Of a stretch of 64,000 nucleotides of DNA, positions 38,164 to 50,449 are shown one piece after another. The notes beneath the pieces are model-generated. The model was not told where the DNA came from and did no database searches. It was given only the letters and a program-made list of their open reading frames with translations. Every line of letters begins with the position of its first letter. Position 1 is the first letter of the stretch. The DNA is from Asterella californica (Eukaryota > Streptophyta > Marchantiopsida > Marchantiales > Aytoniaceae). The position numbers were made by a program, and so were the translations under genes. The stretch is taken from positions 3,534,001 through 3,598,000 of the forward strand of contig JAYKYS010000012.1 of assembly GCA_036924285.1 (NCBI GenBank), written 5' to 3'.

Positions 38164-38399
38164 CTGCAGAAAAACTCTAGTGGGAAATAACTCCAGAGTC
38201 CAGCCTACTTGTAAGCAAAGCTAATCTAAATGTGATGACTGAAACCAGCGTTGAGTTTGCTGTTGTCTAACTACTCGAGAAGTTATTTGTGAACTCTTTG
38301 TGAAGTTGTACAAGTTAAGCTTGGAATAGCTTCACTAGTACAACTGCCTCCTTTATACAAGTAGAGGACAGTTCATAGACATTCATTCAATTCATTGCA

Positions 38400-38745
38400 T
38401 GTATATTCACCCTCTTCCAAGTTCGGAAGAGAGGGAATATTTAATTTATACCTAACCCTTCCAGCAAGAAAGGTTAGATGCAAATTAAACGCCTCACGTA
38501 TTAATGTAATTGTTCACCACAGTGCCCCGAACTTGTACCCTCTGAAGCGCGAGGATCCAGACTACACTTATGGGTTTTTGCCTGCTCTGTCTGTGTCTTC
38601 AGACATGAGCTAACAAATAACGTTTATAGAGTATTTTAAGTATTTATATTTACTAAGTATATTTTTTACTTAACATTTATATATTTTCTGGATAACACTA
38701 AACGAGCAGAGTTCTCGAAGTTCCCAAGGTTCATTGAGGGATGTA
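38400..38745 (-). repeat. dispersed repeat R1, copy c, with composite palindrome copy 3
   Basis: The reverse complement matches 14280-14600 over an ordered series of words (see copy b). Its left end carries both palindromic modules: 38400-38440 (GTATATTC, CCTCTTCC, AAGTTC, GGAAGAG, GAATAT) and 38441-38494 (TTTAATTTAT, CTAACCCTTCC, GAAAGGTTAG, AAATTAAA). This is the most complete copy and shows that the palindromes and R1 are one element of about 350 bp. Confidence 0.65.
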
Positions 38746-38935
38746 TATTTACATCCCGGTTTTCACGTTTGTTTGTTTCCGCTCCCTGGCAGGAACCGCC
38801 AATGCTATGCATATTCACCCTCTTCCGAGTTCGGAAGAGGGAGAATAATTAGGGGTGTATATTAACATCTCGGTTTTCCGCTTGTCTGTTTCCGCTCCTT
38901 GGCCGGAACTGCCACTGCTACGCATATTCACCCGT
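38738..38935. repeat. two-copy tandem repeat, 115-bp period, with palindrome copy 4
   Basis: GGGATGTATATTTACATCCC and the next ~80 bases (CGGTTTTC, TTTGTTTCCGCTCC, TGGC-GGAAC-GCCA) are repeated from 38853. The second palindrome module (38808-38847, CCTCTTCCGAGTTCGGAAGAGG) sits between the units. Confidence 0.75.
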
Positions 38936-39669
38936 TGGAAGTTGTGGTAGTGATGGTGGTTTTTATTTACTTTATTTTTTTGCAGTCCATGGGTTGGCCA
39001 CTCCTGCGCCGCTTCCGTGCTACTTAAATATGCTTTGCGCTGACCATTTTCTCCAAACCGGTCGGTACGGCTTCACTGTTACGGTTTTAGAGCGGCAACT
39101 TTACATTCAAGCGTTCGATATCGCGAACGTACGGTGTAGAATGATGCGAAGACCGGCAGGCCTGAAACGGATTTTACTCCACAACGTACGCAGTAGTAAG
39201 CACAAGGGAATAGAAAACACAAACTCCAAAACCATAACCCTTTGAAAACAACTGTTAGACAAGTTTTCCACTCGAACTTCGGACCACTGCAAGATACGTG
39301 TCCGAAAACACAAAGTTTACTTCACTGAAAACAACTCTAACTGATATGAAACAGCACGCAGCCGGTCGAACTGATACGAAATAAGAAGGAGTATCGTCCA
39401 TATTTTTCTGTCAAATATATATATAACTAGGTGTGAACAACAAACAATCTACACAGCTCTGTGAAGCATAAGCACAGAGCTCAAACTGGAATGGGGAAGC
39501 ATCTATCGGAGCCAGTGGAGCGCAAGAGCGCTGCGACAAGCGGTATATATTCTGACAGAGGGCCATCGTCACGAGCTTGAGGTGGTACTTCCACTCCGAG
39601 GTCCTCATCGTCTTCTGCTTGAGGTTCTACTTTTGCTATGTGCTCCTAGTCGTCTTGGGTTTCTACGTA

Positions 39670-40471
39670 CTAGTAGTATCTGCGGCTACAATGTGTACAG
39701 TGCTGGTTTTCTCTGAAAAAAAAGATTTCATCTATGTCCTCGGGAGTGACTTCCCGAGGACTCACAAGCGAACTCCATAGAGCGTCGGCACGTTTCTTGT
39801 TTATACCATGTTGAAGTAGCCACCTAGGAGATGGCATATATTTCCCAGACATAAGCATTGCGCGCAAACAACAGGGAAATGTTGTTGATAGTGGATGTGT
39901 GCTTTTGTATCTGTTGTACTGAAGAGTCCTCTGTACTATGTTAAAATACGTCAACTCCACTCGATTCTTTGTGTCGGCAACGCCAAGTAGCATAAAAAGC
40001 TCTTTGCCATCAGTGACAATCGACTCGCTGATATTCTTCATCGTAGCTACATGGTGCGGCTCTTGATCATCTTTAAGGCAGTACCTTACCATACCTACGA
40101 ACGTGTGCAGTCCCTTCTTCGATAGCAACTTCACGCACGCCTTTCCACCAACGGGTTTTTTCTGGTCCCACTCAAGACCCCTGCAGTAGACGTTTCTTCA
40201 TATCAATACAAGACTTGGCGTAGATGCAGATTACCTCCTGGAAGTGTAAGTGGAGAATGCTACCTCCACGTTCGACGAAAAATACTCTTGAAACACATTG
40301 TGTGTGAAGAGAGTGAGAAAGCAGCGAAAACAGTGCTATATCGAGGTCAATCTCGGTCCTGCAAACTGTCACTGACGTTTCGAGGCTCGGTCTCTTCACT
40401 CTCGTCTCTCTCCTCAAAGACATTATCTCGCGATAAGGAAGGAAAGTGATGACAAACAAAGTTGAACTCAA
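39670..40471 (-). pseudogene. Rep-like HUH endonuclease (Replitron-like), broken
   Basis: HUH endonucleases nick single DNA strands with an active-site tyrosine and start rolling-circle-type replication or transposition. On the minus strand the upstream frame contains VERGGSILHLHFQEV, in which His-Leu-His (40252-40244) is the metal-binding HUH motif followed by a Phe-Gln as in Rep proteins. After a frameshift (one extra base near 40170) the next frame of 154 codons opens with KLLSKKGLHTFVGMVRYCLKDD. Its Tyr-x-x-Lys (Tyr at 40083-40081, Lys at 40074-40072) is Rep motif III, and the frame continues through a helical region to DIDEIFF and a terminal RRYY. Spacing of the two motifs (about 57 residues) and the C-terminal block match, from memory, the eukaryotic Replitron transposase family. 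Motif I is not visible. No helicase domain was found. The frameshift makes it a pseudogene unless an intron removes it. Confidence 0.6.
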
Positions 40472-41315
40472 ACGGGTCCAGAACAGTGCACAAACAAGGT
40501 AAGAAGTGCGTCATGTATAAGCAAGACACAATAGACTCTAATCTGTGCTGAGAATGATTGAAGAACGAAGTGTACGAAAAAATGCGGAACCTCCGATCCT
40601 GCAGATAAAGCGACAGGTTATTAGAGGAGTATGAGAAAAATCTATACGAGCCTGCAAGCCACCATAGAGGAATATAGTGTATACGGCATGACCAACAAGT
40701 TTTTGTAATTTTCACATAATCGAACTTCAACAAAAATGGAACGATTTCTCGAGAAGAAACGATGTCCAAATAACAATAACTGCGAGTTAACTGAACTATC
40801 TATTCTGAAACTGATATCATAGGCTGGTGGAAGGATAAATAAGAGAAACGAGGAATGATAAGAGAGAAGCGCAAAGATGGAAATATTTGCGATGCTTGCA
40901 CAGTATCATAACTCTCGGGAGGAGACTAGTCAATACTTTCTGTCTCACTTCCTACCTCTTGCGTATCAGTGATACCTGACTCCTCCATACCATCGGCACA
41001 CTAAGACGGAACACTTCACTTCACTCAGAGAGAACAGACAACTTATCTTCACAGAGGCAAAACCATGATGAAGCCCATCCCGTCCCATCGTGACATAGTC
41101 TTTACCACAACTGCTCGAGTGATGACAAAAGCTGTTAGTCAAGATGCATGGACGCCCTCCGACAAGGATCAGAAACCTGATCAACGACATGGCGGCCTCC
41201 ACTCGCCACCAAAGCTAACTGTGCCAGCCAAGAGAACCATTCAGAACGAATGAGGACATGAGCAAAATACGAGCATAGACAGAACGACGTGAAGGACTCC
41301 AAAGTGGACACCGCG

Positions 41316-41337
41316 ATCTTGGCTTCGCAGCCAAGAT
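41316..41337. other. perfect 9-bp hairpin
   Basis: ATCTTGGCT pairs with AGCCAAGAT across the loop TCGC. Confidence 0.7.
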
Positions 41338-41610
41338 AACCTAATTCCAGAACATTGAAGAACAGCAAATTGACCGATCCGTGCTCCGGCTCTGTCCCGC
41401 TCGCATCCACGAAAATGAGCAAAAGACCTCTTTTTCGGTCGCTGCTCCACCCTTGTTCGATCCATGAGAACGCAGCCTGCATACTCCGATACCGCGACCA
41501 TACTGGGAGCAACGAATTTTAATTCAACAACGAATAGCAGCACAGACAGAACCCAGAAAAATGACAACAACATCAGATCACATCGTCGTCCGCCTCTCTA
41601 CTCGAAATGA

Positions 41611-41742
41611 CAATCGAGTAGCGGCAGCACCCCACCGTAGCGAAGAAGCAGCGAGAAAAGAAAACGACGACACAAGCAATCGACTGGCGGCAGCGTCTCA
41701 CCCTACCGACGAAGCAGCAAGAAAAGAAAACGAGTATACTGC
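41611..41742 (+). repeat. 66-bp tandem duplication, frame-preserving
   Basis: Two copies of a 66-base unit (41611-41676 and 41677-41742) begin CAATCGA-T-GCGGCAGC and share AGCRAGAAAAGAAAACGA. Because the period is a multiple of three, the plus-strand frame 41561-41782 reads two 22-residue repeats with a conserved EAARKEN core. The frame is not recognised as a known protein. Confidence 0.8.
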
Positions 41743-42554
41743 GAGGCCTGCGCAACGAATGAAAGCTGCCAGGTTAACCTAAGTATTCAATTTGTCGCGC
41801 GGGTATTTTACAACCAACGCCAAGCCGAAGGCGCGCTTCCCTTCCCAACCAATCGCCCTCTTTTATTTTCCCGGCCATTACACCCGCTCGTCCTCTTCCT
41901 CCCATTCCTGGCTGGCACGCTTGGGATGTATATTCACCGTACTACGTATGAACTTGATTAGATGGTTAGACATTTTGACTAAATAATGTAAGTCTGACCG
42001 AGCAATTTGAACAACCTCTTTGAACAAGAAAATGAGAACCCTACATTACAAACGAGCTAGCGAGGTAAAGAGATCCTATCTCAATTCATATGGACTCTAA
42101 GAGAAGAGAAGATCTAATATTAGGAATGTTTGTAGCCAACGAGAGTACCCAGGGAATTTGTATCAGGGATTATACTAATCCCCTCGGTGGAAACGCAATA
42201 TGGTCTTCATTTCATCTCCTATCTACTTATTTCCCTCACCTTTGCCGGTCCTTTTTATCATGAGGAGATCATCAACTCTCCTCTAAGCACGAAACTCGTG
42301 CAACTTTCTCTCTGAATCGACCTTTCTTGTTCAGTAAATGACATAATACTCGAATTTTCCAGGTTGAGTCAACGCTAATTACTATGTTGAATTATATTCC
42401 TCTTGATCTTATTTTGCATCCAGAAACTGCTTAATTAATCTGAAGCTACAAATGCATTCGATAAACAAAGGAAATTCCTGTCTACTGAATGTTGGTGACG
42501 CATTGTAATAAACTGAACATGAATCTGAAAAGAAGAGCTTAGAAATTTACACAT

Positions 42555-42905
42555 GTGGAAATGGATGAGCTTGCAAGACTCTAGGATCTAGACGCTGAAT
42601 ATCCCCAACCCACAAATATGAACTTAACCTACAAATATGTCTGATATGAATACTCCCTGATCGATGCACTAGAGGAATGGATGACCTACAAGATATCAAG
42701 GTCTAGATGTTGATGTATAGAAACTACATAAACTGAACTTGTAAATGTAACTGAAGGAATGGAAGAGAATTCTTCCGAGTGCATTAGAGGAATGGATGAG
42801 CCTACAAGACTCCAAGGTCTACGAGCTTACATCCAGAAACGACATAAAAATTGAACTCGTAAATGTAACTAAAGGAACCGAAGGAAATTCTCCCAAGTGC
42901 ACTAA
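42555..42905. repeat. three-copy tandem repeat, ~116-bp period
   Basis: Units start near 42555, 42672 and 42787. Shared words are GGAATGGATGA, TACAAGA, CAAGGTCTA, GAACTYGTAAATGTAACT and GAATTCTYCC. The first unit is the most diverged. Confidence 0.8.
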
Positions 42906-45682
42906 ACTAGAAAGTCTAGACAAACCTATACGTCTACATCTCTTGTGTTTTAGAGAAGTCGATGTCACTGTAGGCTTGTGATACAAATACAAAAGCTGTA
43001 ACACATACTTTGAAAAGCATATCTTGTAACTCTTGGGGGTCTTGCGAGTCATAATCCCAGACTGTAGTGTACTTTCCCAATGCTCAGCATCGGTTGCAAG
43101 AGGATTTCCATTGTGATTGATATCTCCTTTTGTCATAATAACTGGACAAAATCTAGCACAAGGAAAACGACTCATGCTTCCGTCTCGAGCTCTTGAGGTT
43201 TGTGCGGTCTTGTCGAAGACGGAGGAGACTCTCTACTGTCATCTCTTTCTCTAGGCAAAAAGATAGTCTCGAAAAATAGTACGAACTACTCCTAGCACAA
43301 TCAGTGACTCCACTCCTTTTTTTTCTTTCATTTCTCGCAATCGGCATCGCTCAGATCAAAATCCAAGTGCAACAAGTAGTAAAAGTTCTTTTTCCTTGAA
43401 TGCTATATCGTAGAACCTGGCTTTCTTTGATATTTCGGAGATTTGTTCCCAACAGAATTTCTCACTGGCAAATGCAGTCTTGTGATAATAAGTACTACAT
43501 CCGGCAAGGCCTTCTGCAATGTAACATTCATGACTGAAATTTTGTTCTTTGCTCGTTATTTTATGCTTCTTGTGTGAGATTTACGCTGCTCGATAAAATT
43601 TTCGCCAATGGTTTACGAACAAGAATTGAATAGACTTATTATACACACGATTTTCTCGTCATGAATCATGATGTTTACTTGATCTATGAACCAAACTAGC
43701 CTACTGTCCTGGTCGCTGTGGTGATGGTAATTACAAATATTTTAGTGATTGATTATTTTGAGTGGCATTAATATCAGGTTTGTTACAGAGTAAAAAATGA
43801 AGAAATTTATTTCCTTTAAAGCCCGAGTATTACTACAAGTACTCAGGGTGATCCGAAATATCTTATTTTGAGAGTTTGTTTTCAATAACTGAAAAATTTA
43901 ATCGTTATGCTGAAAATAGTTTTGATTATTTTTTCATCTCAACTCAAAATTTATGAAATAAAAAATCAATTTAAAGCTATTCACCCGCTTTATAAATTAT
44001 GGTTCATCTCGAAACAAACTATTGAATATTGAAGAAGAAATGTTATGATGAAGATTAGAGGTTTCTTGGAATAGTTAACGATGTGAAATTATGGTGGAAC
44101 TTTTCCTATCTATCACCGCATCCGCTGTATGTGAATCATTGCAGCTTCCCTAAAAATGCCAGATGAGGTATCTTTTCCCGTAGTGCTTTATATACCCTCA
44201 CCAGGGTTTAAGAAGTTATAAGTTTAACTATATAGGAGCTATATACTAAACTATATTCTGTTAATTAAGTAACTTTTATGTGTCTCATCTGGATTACTTG
44301 TTGTAACTTGGATTGGAATATTTCTTAGCTAGTAGACTTTAAACATTGAGTTTGCAAATTTAACCAAAAACATATATATTCGACCTCGAGTAACTTAATT
44401 CCCATGTTGGAACATGAATGTTAAAATATTTTCATCATCAGCTTTAGAACTTGGAGGGTTTTGAAGCACTAAGTCTACAATTTCACCCTCTTTACACCTT
44501 AAATGTTTGAAAATGGTTAACCTTGACCATTCCCTTTCTAGAAATAAATTACACAAGATTGCCTTATACAACATCAAAGTGATGAAATATGTATATTATT
44601 CTTCTCAAGTTTCGAGTCGTGGATATATTTGAACACAAGTGATCATTCTGCTTGACATCATTTACTCGGCTGACTTCCATATCTTTTCTATTAATCTTCA
44701 GACTTTTTCTACATTCCATCCATGGTTCATTGAAATATTATATAATTTCAAACCTTTATATGTTTTAGAGATTTCAGCATTCTACTCAGTTAATTTCTAA
44801 AATTTTGTACATGACCTTCTTGTAATTAATTATTTTGTGTCGATTCTGACCCCTAAGTACGGTATTCAATCATATCATCGAAGTTCATAAATCAGAAGGA
44901 TATATAAACATTAGCTACCTTTCTGTAGAAGTTTGCGCTTCCGGTATCCGTATTTCGTCTCTGGGTGATCCGTACTGAGTTCATTTCGTGCTGTACAGAT
45001 CTAGCCTAAGACAAAGCAAGAAATTCATACCAATTGTACATTCTATAAGTTCTGAAATCTTACGATGCTGTTAGTCACAAATTTCACTTTGAAGGATATG
45101 TTTTAGATTATAACTAATATATATTCTGTAAGTAATTACAATAATGTGATATATAGTATACATATATTTATTCATTTTTAAAGTATACTTAAAAGTTCGC
45201 ACAAATTCTACATACGAGTAAATTTCTCTTTCTGAATCAGTGGAAAGATGATGTCAGTAATTTGTATATAATGGGTTTAGTTTCATATACTTTTTCTTAA
45301 CTAAAGAAGAAACAATATAACCAAAATTATTGTGTTAAGGCAAGCAAAGGCGTTTGGTAGTTATTACAGGTGGCCCTTAATTCAAACGTTCTGAAGCTTA
45401 TATAGTGTCCCTAGAGTGTCACTTTCACAAGTTGAAACCTAATCCCCTAAATTATTCTTAAATCCCTTCCTGGTGCCCCTAGAGATATGCCTGGGATGTT
45501 TGCGAACAAAGAAATATAACCTTTATACCCAAAATACTTGTGCTAATAACTTGTGTCAAAGAATGGCCCGTTCGAGGTGAAAACGAGGTAAGGGATTGAA
45601 CCCAAAAGTCTTAATTGTCAGAGACAGACACATCATGCATAGATAGACAGTACGATATTCTGATTGAAAGTTTTAATTGTAA

Positions 45683-45718
45683 CACAGAAAAACCTTACAC
45701 CACAGAAAAACCTTACAC
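45683..45718. repeat. 18-bp perfect tandem duplication
   Basis: CACAGAAAAACCTTACAC occurs twice head to tail. Confidence 0.85.
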
Positions 45719-46448
45719 CGCAGAAATATTTGCTACTGGTAGGATTGAAAAACTTTTAAGTATTACACAGAGAAAGATTTACTACGGACATTGAGACATC
45801 ACTATAGAGCTACTCAAACCTGGCATTTACGAAATTTACGTAACTATCGTAAATCTTTTTTCAGATTTCGGTTGTAAATTCTAGAAATTATACGTAAATT
45901 TTACATTCATTTGACGTTGTATGTCTGTTAACTGCATTTTTTGAAAATATTGCTCCTGTAATCCCTGACAATGCTTGAAAGTTTACACTTAGACTTCTCT
46001 TAACCCTGTAAGTTTCACTATGGGAAAAAGTTTGAGTGACCCTAATGATTCCGGAGAAGAGACGAACAGGATACCTCGTCACCCGTTCCCCGTTCAAACA
46101 TCTATCCGGGTCCTTGCGGAAAACCTAAACAAGATAGTTCTTACGAGAAACCTAATCAATCGAGCTTTGACACGCCCTAACAGAATTTGCCTGCTAGAGC
46201 AAAACCTGTTAGCGAAATCTGTTAAACAACGATTGAATAAAAGCTCTCCAAGCGCTTTACACTCGGTTCCGCTGAACGCGTTCAGTTCAAAAACTAATTA
46301 TAGAGTATAGACTGAGGGAACGTTCAAACGAGGTTTCTTGGAAGAAAACAGTGTCTTCTCTCGAACCTAAAGTACACAGGGAGGGGAAAAGGGAATATTT
46401 CTTTCGTTGCTTTTATACCCGCATCTGGGGTTTAACGGGAAGGGTTCG

Positions 46449-46506
46449 TCAACCCTACTACAAGTAGGGTTGATCGAAGCCTTGCCTTCAAAAGCAGGCT
46501 TCGATC
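46449..46506. other. twin adjacent perfect hairpins
   Basis: TCAACCCTACT (46449-46459) pairs with AGTAGGGTTGA (46463-46473) over a 3-base loop; immediately next, GATCGAAGCCT (46472-46482) pairs with AGGCTTCGATC (46496-46506) over a 13-base loop. Both stems are perfect over 11 bp. In bacteria this would suggest a terminator pair, but no T tract follows and the context is a plant genome. Confidence 0.75.
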
Positions 46507-48198
46507 GGGGAAACGGATCTTATGGACATGGTGATGTTTCATCGCAGCACTCTCCTTTTTCCAGATTAGCATCTTGCTTACTGCTCTGCGATATAGAGAT
46601 ATTCAGTCACCTTGAACACCAACCGTTGCAATATAGCCGACTCTTTTGACAATCCGTGAGTTTCTACGTTTGTACCCCTGGACTTCTGAAGCGCTGGTCC
46701 CGCTCAAGCGAATCCTATTTTACTAGCGGTGGTGGGTACAAGATGATCAAACCGGCAGGAAGCAGCAATAGCTGTAGTGTGCGCTTGTCATCGTTCGCTA
46801 TTACAAACTTTATGGGTGCTCTATGCCAGATCATGTTCTGCCCGTATTACAAGCCCGAAAAGGTGACCTATACCCAGTCAGCAAAATTGGCCATTTAACT
46901 GATTTTGTTTTATAATCGTGACGGTATAGAAACACCAGTCCTCACCACTATCTTCCAAGCCCTTTTGGTTACTAACTATGAACAAGACTACACGTTTCAC
47001 TTGGCAGAAAATATGCGTGAAAGATCCGCAAGAAAAAGCGGAAAAGAGTGCGTACTTATGCGCGTCCTGTGGTTCCACGAGAAAGTCTGTGTATATGTCC
47101 CACCTGGTGAACGAATTCACTACCACCATAACCAGCAAGGAGTAACCACTCTCTACACTCCTCTCCCAGCGCCACCCACCCAAGTACAGGAACCTTAGAA
47201 CCTGGTGGCCTCAAGGAATTTCGGACGTCCCAGACCTCCAAAGAGGAAGTGCTGGTGGCCGACTTTAGTCTGGCACTCGACAGCTTAACCAAATTAAAAT
47301 ATTGCCAATAGGTTCTCTCGTTGAAGTGTTCTATATGATGGTTGCCAAGGACAGCGGTAACCAACTCGATAGTTGTCCTAACCTGGGTTGACTCCCTGTC
47401 CATCAATCTACAGGACATAACTTATGGAGCTACGTCCCCACAATCCACATACATCGTTCTCGGTAGAGAGAAATTGTGGACGTCCAAAGACCGCAGGACC
47501 AGATCACTGGCTTTGCTCAGAACTGACGAACAATAACCAGATAATCGATTAACGTTTCGATCCCAAGAGACACAAAGAACCCCTGGAGGTGTAGAACTTC
47601 TATTACGTGACGGCATTGTCATTTCACTGCTAAAGGGTCGTATAATATTACATCTGACTTACCTTCAAAGAGCAGTTAATGAAAAAATACAAGTATGGTC
47701 TGGAAACAAGTAGGATAGTTCAATCTTGACTACCTCCTCAGCCTCCAAGCACATGACGAATCAATTTTTGTTTTCGTTACCTGATTTTATCAGACATGTA
47801 GTTTGCAGCTGCTGGCGATCGCTGTGCCCAGTATACACAACTTGGTCAGCTGCCTGGCGACGTTATAGGAAGTGGTAGCTGGATGTGAAATATAGAAATG
47901 ATGAGGGTGAGGCTCCGGTTCCCGACAGAGTGTGCCCAACTGCACCTCAGCACACATTATGCGGTCTCTGTCTTCGCTGCGAGACGCGAAATGGTTCCCG
48001 GAATTGAAGAGGTTGCACGAAACCCCTCCAACGTAAGTTACTTCCAACACGATCTGGTTACGTATATACTGAGTCTCTACCAACCCCGAATAACTCAAAC
48101 TGGATGAATATACCTGCAAGTTCGTTCTCCCGACAGTCACGTATGTGTACAAAATCCAACCTACCTCCACCTCTTTGATGAAAACCGATATATACGGT

Positions 48199-50158
48199 CT
48201 ACCCATGCATATCATCGCTTTCCTCAGCTTCATTTAGCATGTTCATTAACATCTTAACCTGCCCCTGTAACAAGTTGTTTTCTCGTTCTATTTGACCACG
48301 TTTTTGGCGCTCCCCCTGTAGCTGCAACTGTAAGTGCTCCATGGTACGAGAATCCTCTTCCAACTGCTCGTTCAACCCGTTGATCTCACGATCCTGCAAC
48401 ACTCGACATTTGCCGGTTCGGTTCAGACAAAACAAAACGAAACAAAACAGACAAGACTGCTTGGACAGATGCTGCCACACTGCATTTCATTCACAGTGAC
48501 ACAACCCGTCTGGTTGGAAACGTCGGTGTGAAAGAGCTTTTATGGTGCAGAAATGCTTGTAACCCACACTAGAAGCATGGCTTCAAGAACTACTCATTTT
48601 CAACCATGTAGAAAAGTTTTATCACGATGGATACCCTGTTCCCTGTTTGCTCCTGCACCGCTCAAATTATACAAAGCAAAACCGTCAACTGATAAAACCG
48701 ACTCACAATACTCTCTAACAGTACACTACCCTCTCGACAGACAGCTGTTAAACACAATGTCAGATATCTTCTTGATGGCTCCGAGGTAAGAACCAGCTTC
48801 GCAGCAGGCAGGATAACAGCACGCCCTTCTAAAACTCTATAGGTCAGCTTTGTCCTCTGGAAATTCAACCGGGCGTTTTAACCTCACCGCCGTAGAAATA
48901 CCTCAGGAGGTCCTCGACACTAACTAGATTCCAACCCAGTCTACAGAGTTTTACAGCTATCCACATACTTCAGCGGTATGAGGTGGACTTCACCGACTTC
49001 ACGGACTTCACGGCCAGAATGCACACAGGAACCTAAGCTATATATCCGGCTAGCAAGAAGCTCCTCACTCTCTAGAGAACCGGCTGAGAGCTCTTATAAG
49101 CACTAAGCCTATTTCAACAAATCATTTCCGACCTCTGAATCTCATGCTAAATATATGCTGTTCAAACTAAGTACTCTTCGTTTCATCCAGTGTTGTAACG
49201 ACACGAACAGCTCATAAAGAATTTCCGTATGCGCTGGGAATGCAATGGTCCGTGACTCTACGCGAGCCATCAGCTTATCGCATGAAACTATTCATATGGA
49301 CGCCGTCCATTAGGCGACTCCGAGACACACCAATAAACTGCCATCATTTAGCCTAACGCAATACTCACCATCCGCTTATTAGCGAGGCTGACGATCAAGA
49401 ACAACGAATGTAAGAAAATCCCGCCCATTGGTGGAGTTTTAGTTACTGGAACACTCACTGATATCTGTGATATAACCCCTTCAGCATTCTATAACTTAAC
49501 ACGACAGATAATAATGAGCATCTGACATCATAGAACTGGGTTACAAATCGTTTCGCACTGCGAGTTGTCCGAAAATGCTCTCGACTGTATCAGTGGAGGG
49601 GACGGCGGGGCGGTATCATGTTACACGCCGCCGTCATTCAACACTGCACAGGCACAGCAACATATATTGACAGAATTCACCATGATCTGAGAATCAGCGT
49701 TAACAAACAATCAGTTTTGAAACCAAAGGAGAGAGACAAACCTTCCGGTTCATCTCATGTACGGCAATTCGGCGCATGCTCTCCACGACATCCACATTCA
49801 CGAGCTTGCGCTTCTTTCCCACAACCCAGCCCCGAGGATAAGAAGCATGCTCGAAGTCGGGGGGAGGAAGTAAATTATCTGGGGAGCCGTCTCTAGGACC
49901 CCTCATCGCAGGTCCAAGAGGTTCAAACAACGCTCGCCTCCGATCCGTCATAGGATACTCTTCTCTTAGACTGCCGTCACTATCGTGTGCATCGTGAACG
50001 TACGGTGCTTCATAGCCATCATGACCGTCCTCATACTCGGAGAAAGTTCGAGACTCTCGAGACTTCCTGCTCACCGACAGACGCAAACGGGCTGGTGTCC
50101 TGGTTCCGTTTGGAGGGGTGACCACCATCGACTCATCTTGTCTATAGCCCTCTTCCAT
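48199..50158 (-). CDS. HDR1-like protein (HEADING DATE REPRESSOR 1 family), 2 coding exons
   Basis: Exon 1 is 50158-49742 (139 codons), exon 2 is 48393-48199 (64 codons plus TAG); the 1348-bp intron has GTTTGT donor and TTGCAG acceptor in phase 0. The 203-residue protein has the family signature in order: [45 protein letters not shown] and, across the junction, MNRK then [16 protein letters not shown], followed by a coiled coil ([14 protein letters not shown] to [11 protein letters not shown]) and an acidic end. In rice the family member delays flowering and was reported to bind an SnRK1-type kinase; its biochemical role elsewhere is not settled, and here only family membership is claimed. 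The N-terminal ~25 residues (RQDESMV, PNGT, PARL) are shared with ERCC1 of this window. The reading frame is intact. Confidence 0.8.
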
Positions 50159-50326
50159 TTCGACTGCTCTCGTCAAATCACCAAAGACGGAAACATAACG
50201 ACGGTGAATAGACAGACGAACGTTCTGAACCACCGCAAGAACGACAAGGTACTTTCAAAGACTCCACACTCTCCTCGCCCTCAGCAGGTATCTGCATGGA
50301 GAACTAATAATAGCAAACGAAGCTAA

Positions 50327-50374
50327 CTGCACTTCTCTCTTTTGCTCTCACAGCAGAAACAGAGAGAAGTGCAG
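50327..50374. promoter_or_regulatory. perfect 14-bp inverted repeat upstream of HDR1-like
   Basis: CTGCACTTCTCTCT (50327-50340) pairs with AGAGAGAAGTGCAG (50361-50374), with a second short stem (TGCT/AGCA) in the loop. It lies about 170-215 bases upstream of the start codon, so it falls in the leader or core promoter. Function unknown. Confidence 0.45.
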
Positions 50375-50449
50375 AAGACGTCTCGGACAAGCAACTCAAT
50401 GTCATGAAGAATCAACGCTGATCGACTTCACAGCTGACGTCACAACTGA

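Larger units (their letters stand above)
40480..48190. other. gene-poor stretch between HUH remnant and HDR1-like gene
   Basis: No complete gene is recognised. Protein-like but unnamed frames occur at 41135-41512 (minus), 42980-43175 (minus), 46905-47198 (plus), and 47056-47418 and 47422-47622 (minus); some may be exons. AT-rich DNA fills 43700-45900. Tandem repeats and hairpins are listed separately. Confidence 0.4.

Noticed and set aside
42555..42905. CRISPR-like array
   Set aside because: Three diverged 116-bp units without short constant repeats and unique spacers; a plain tandem repeat in a eukaryotic genome.
46449..46506. Rho-independent terminator pair
   Set aside because: No T tract follows and the surrounding DNA is eukaryotic.
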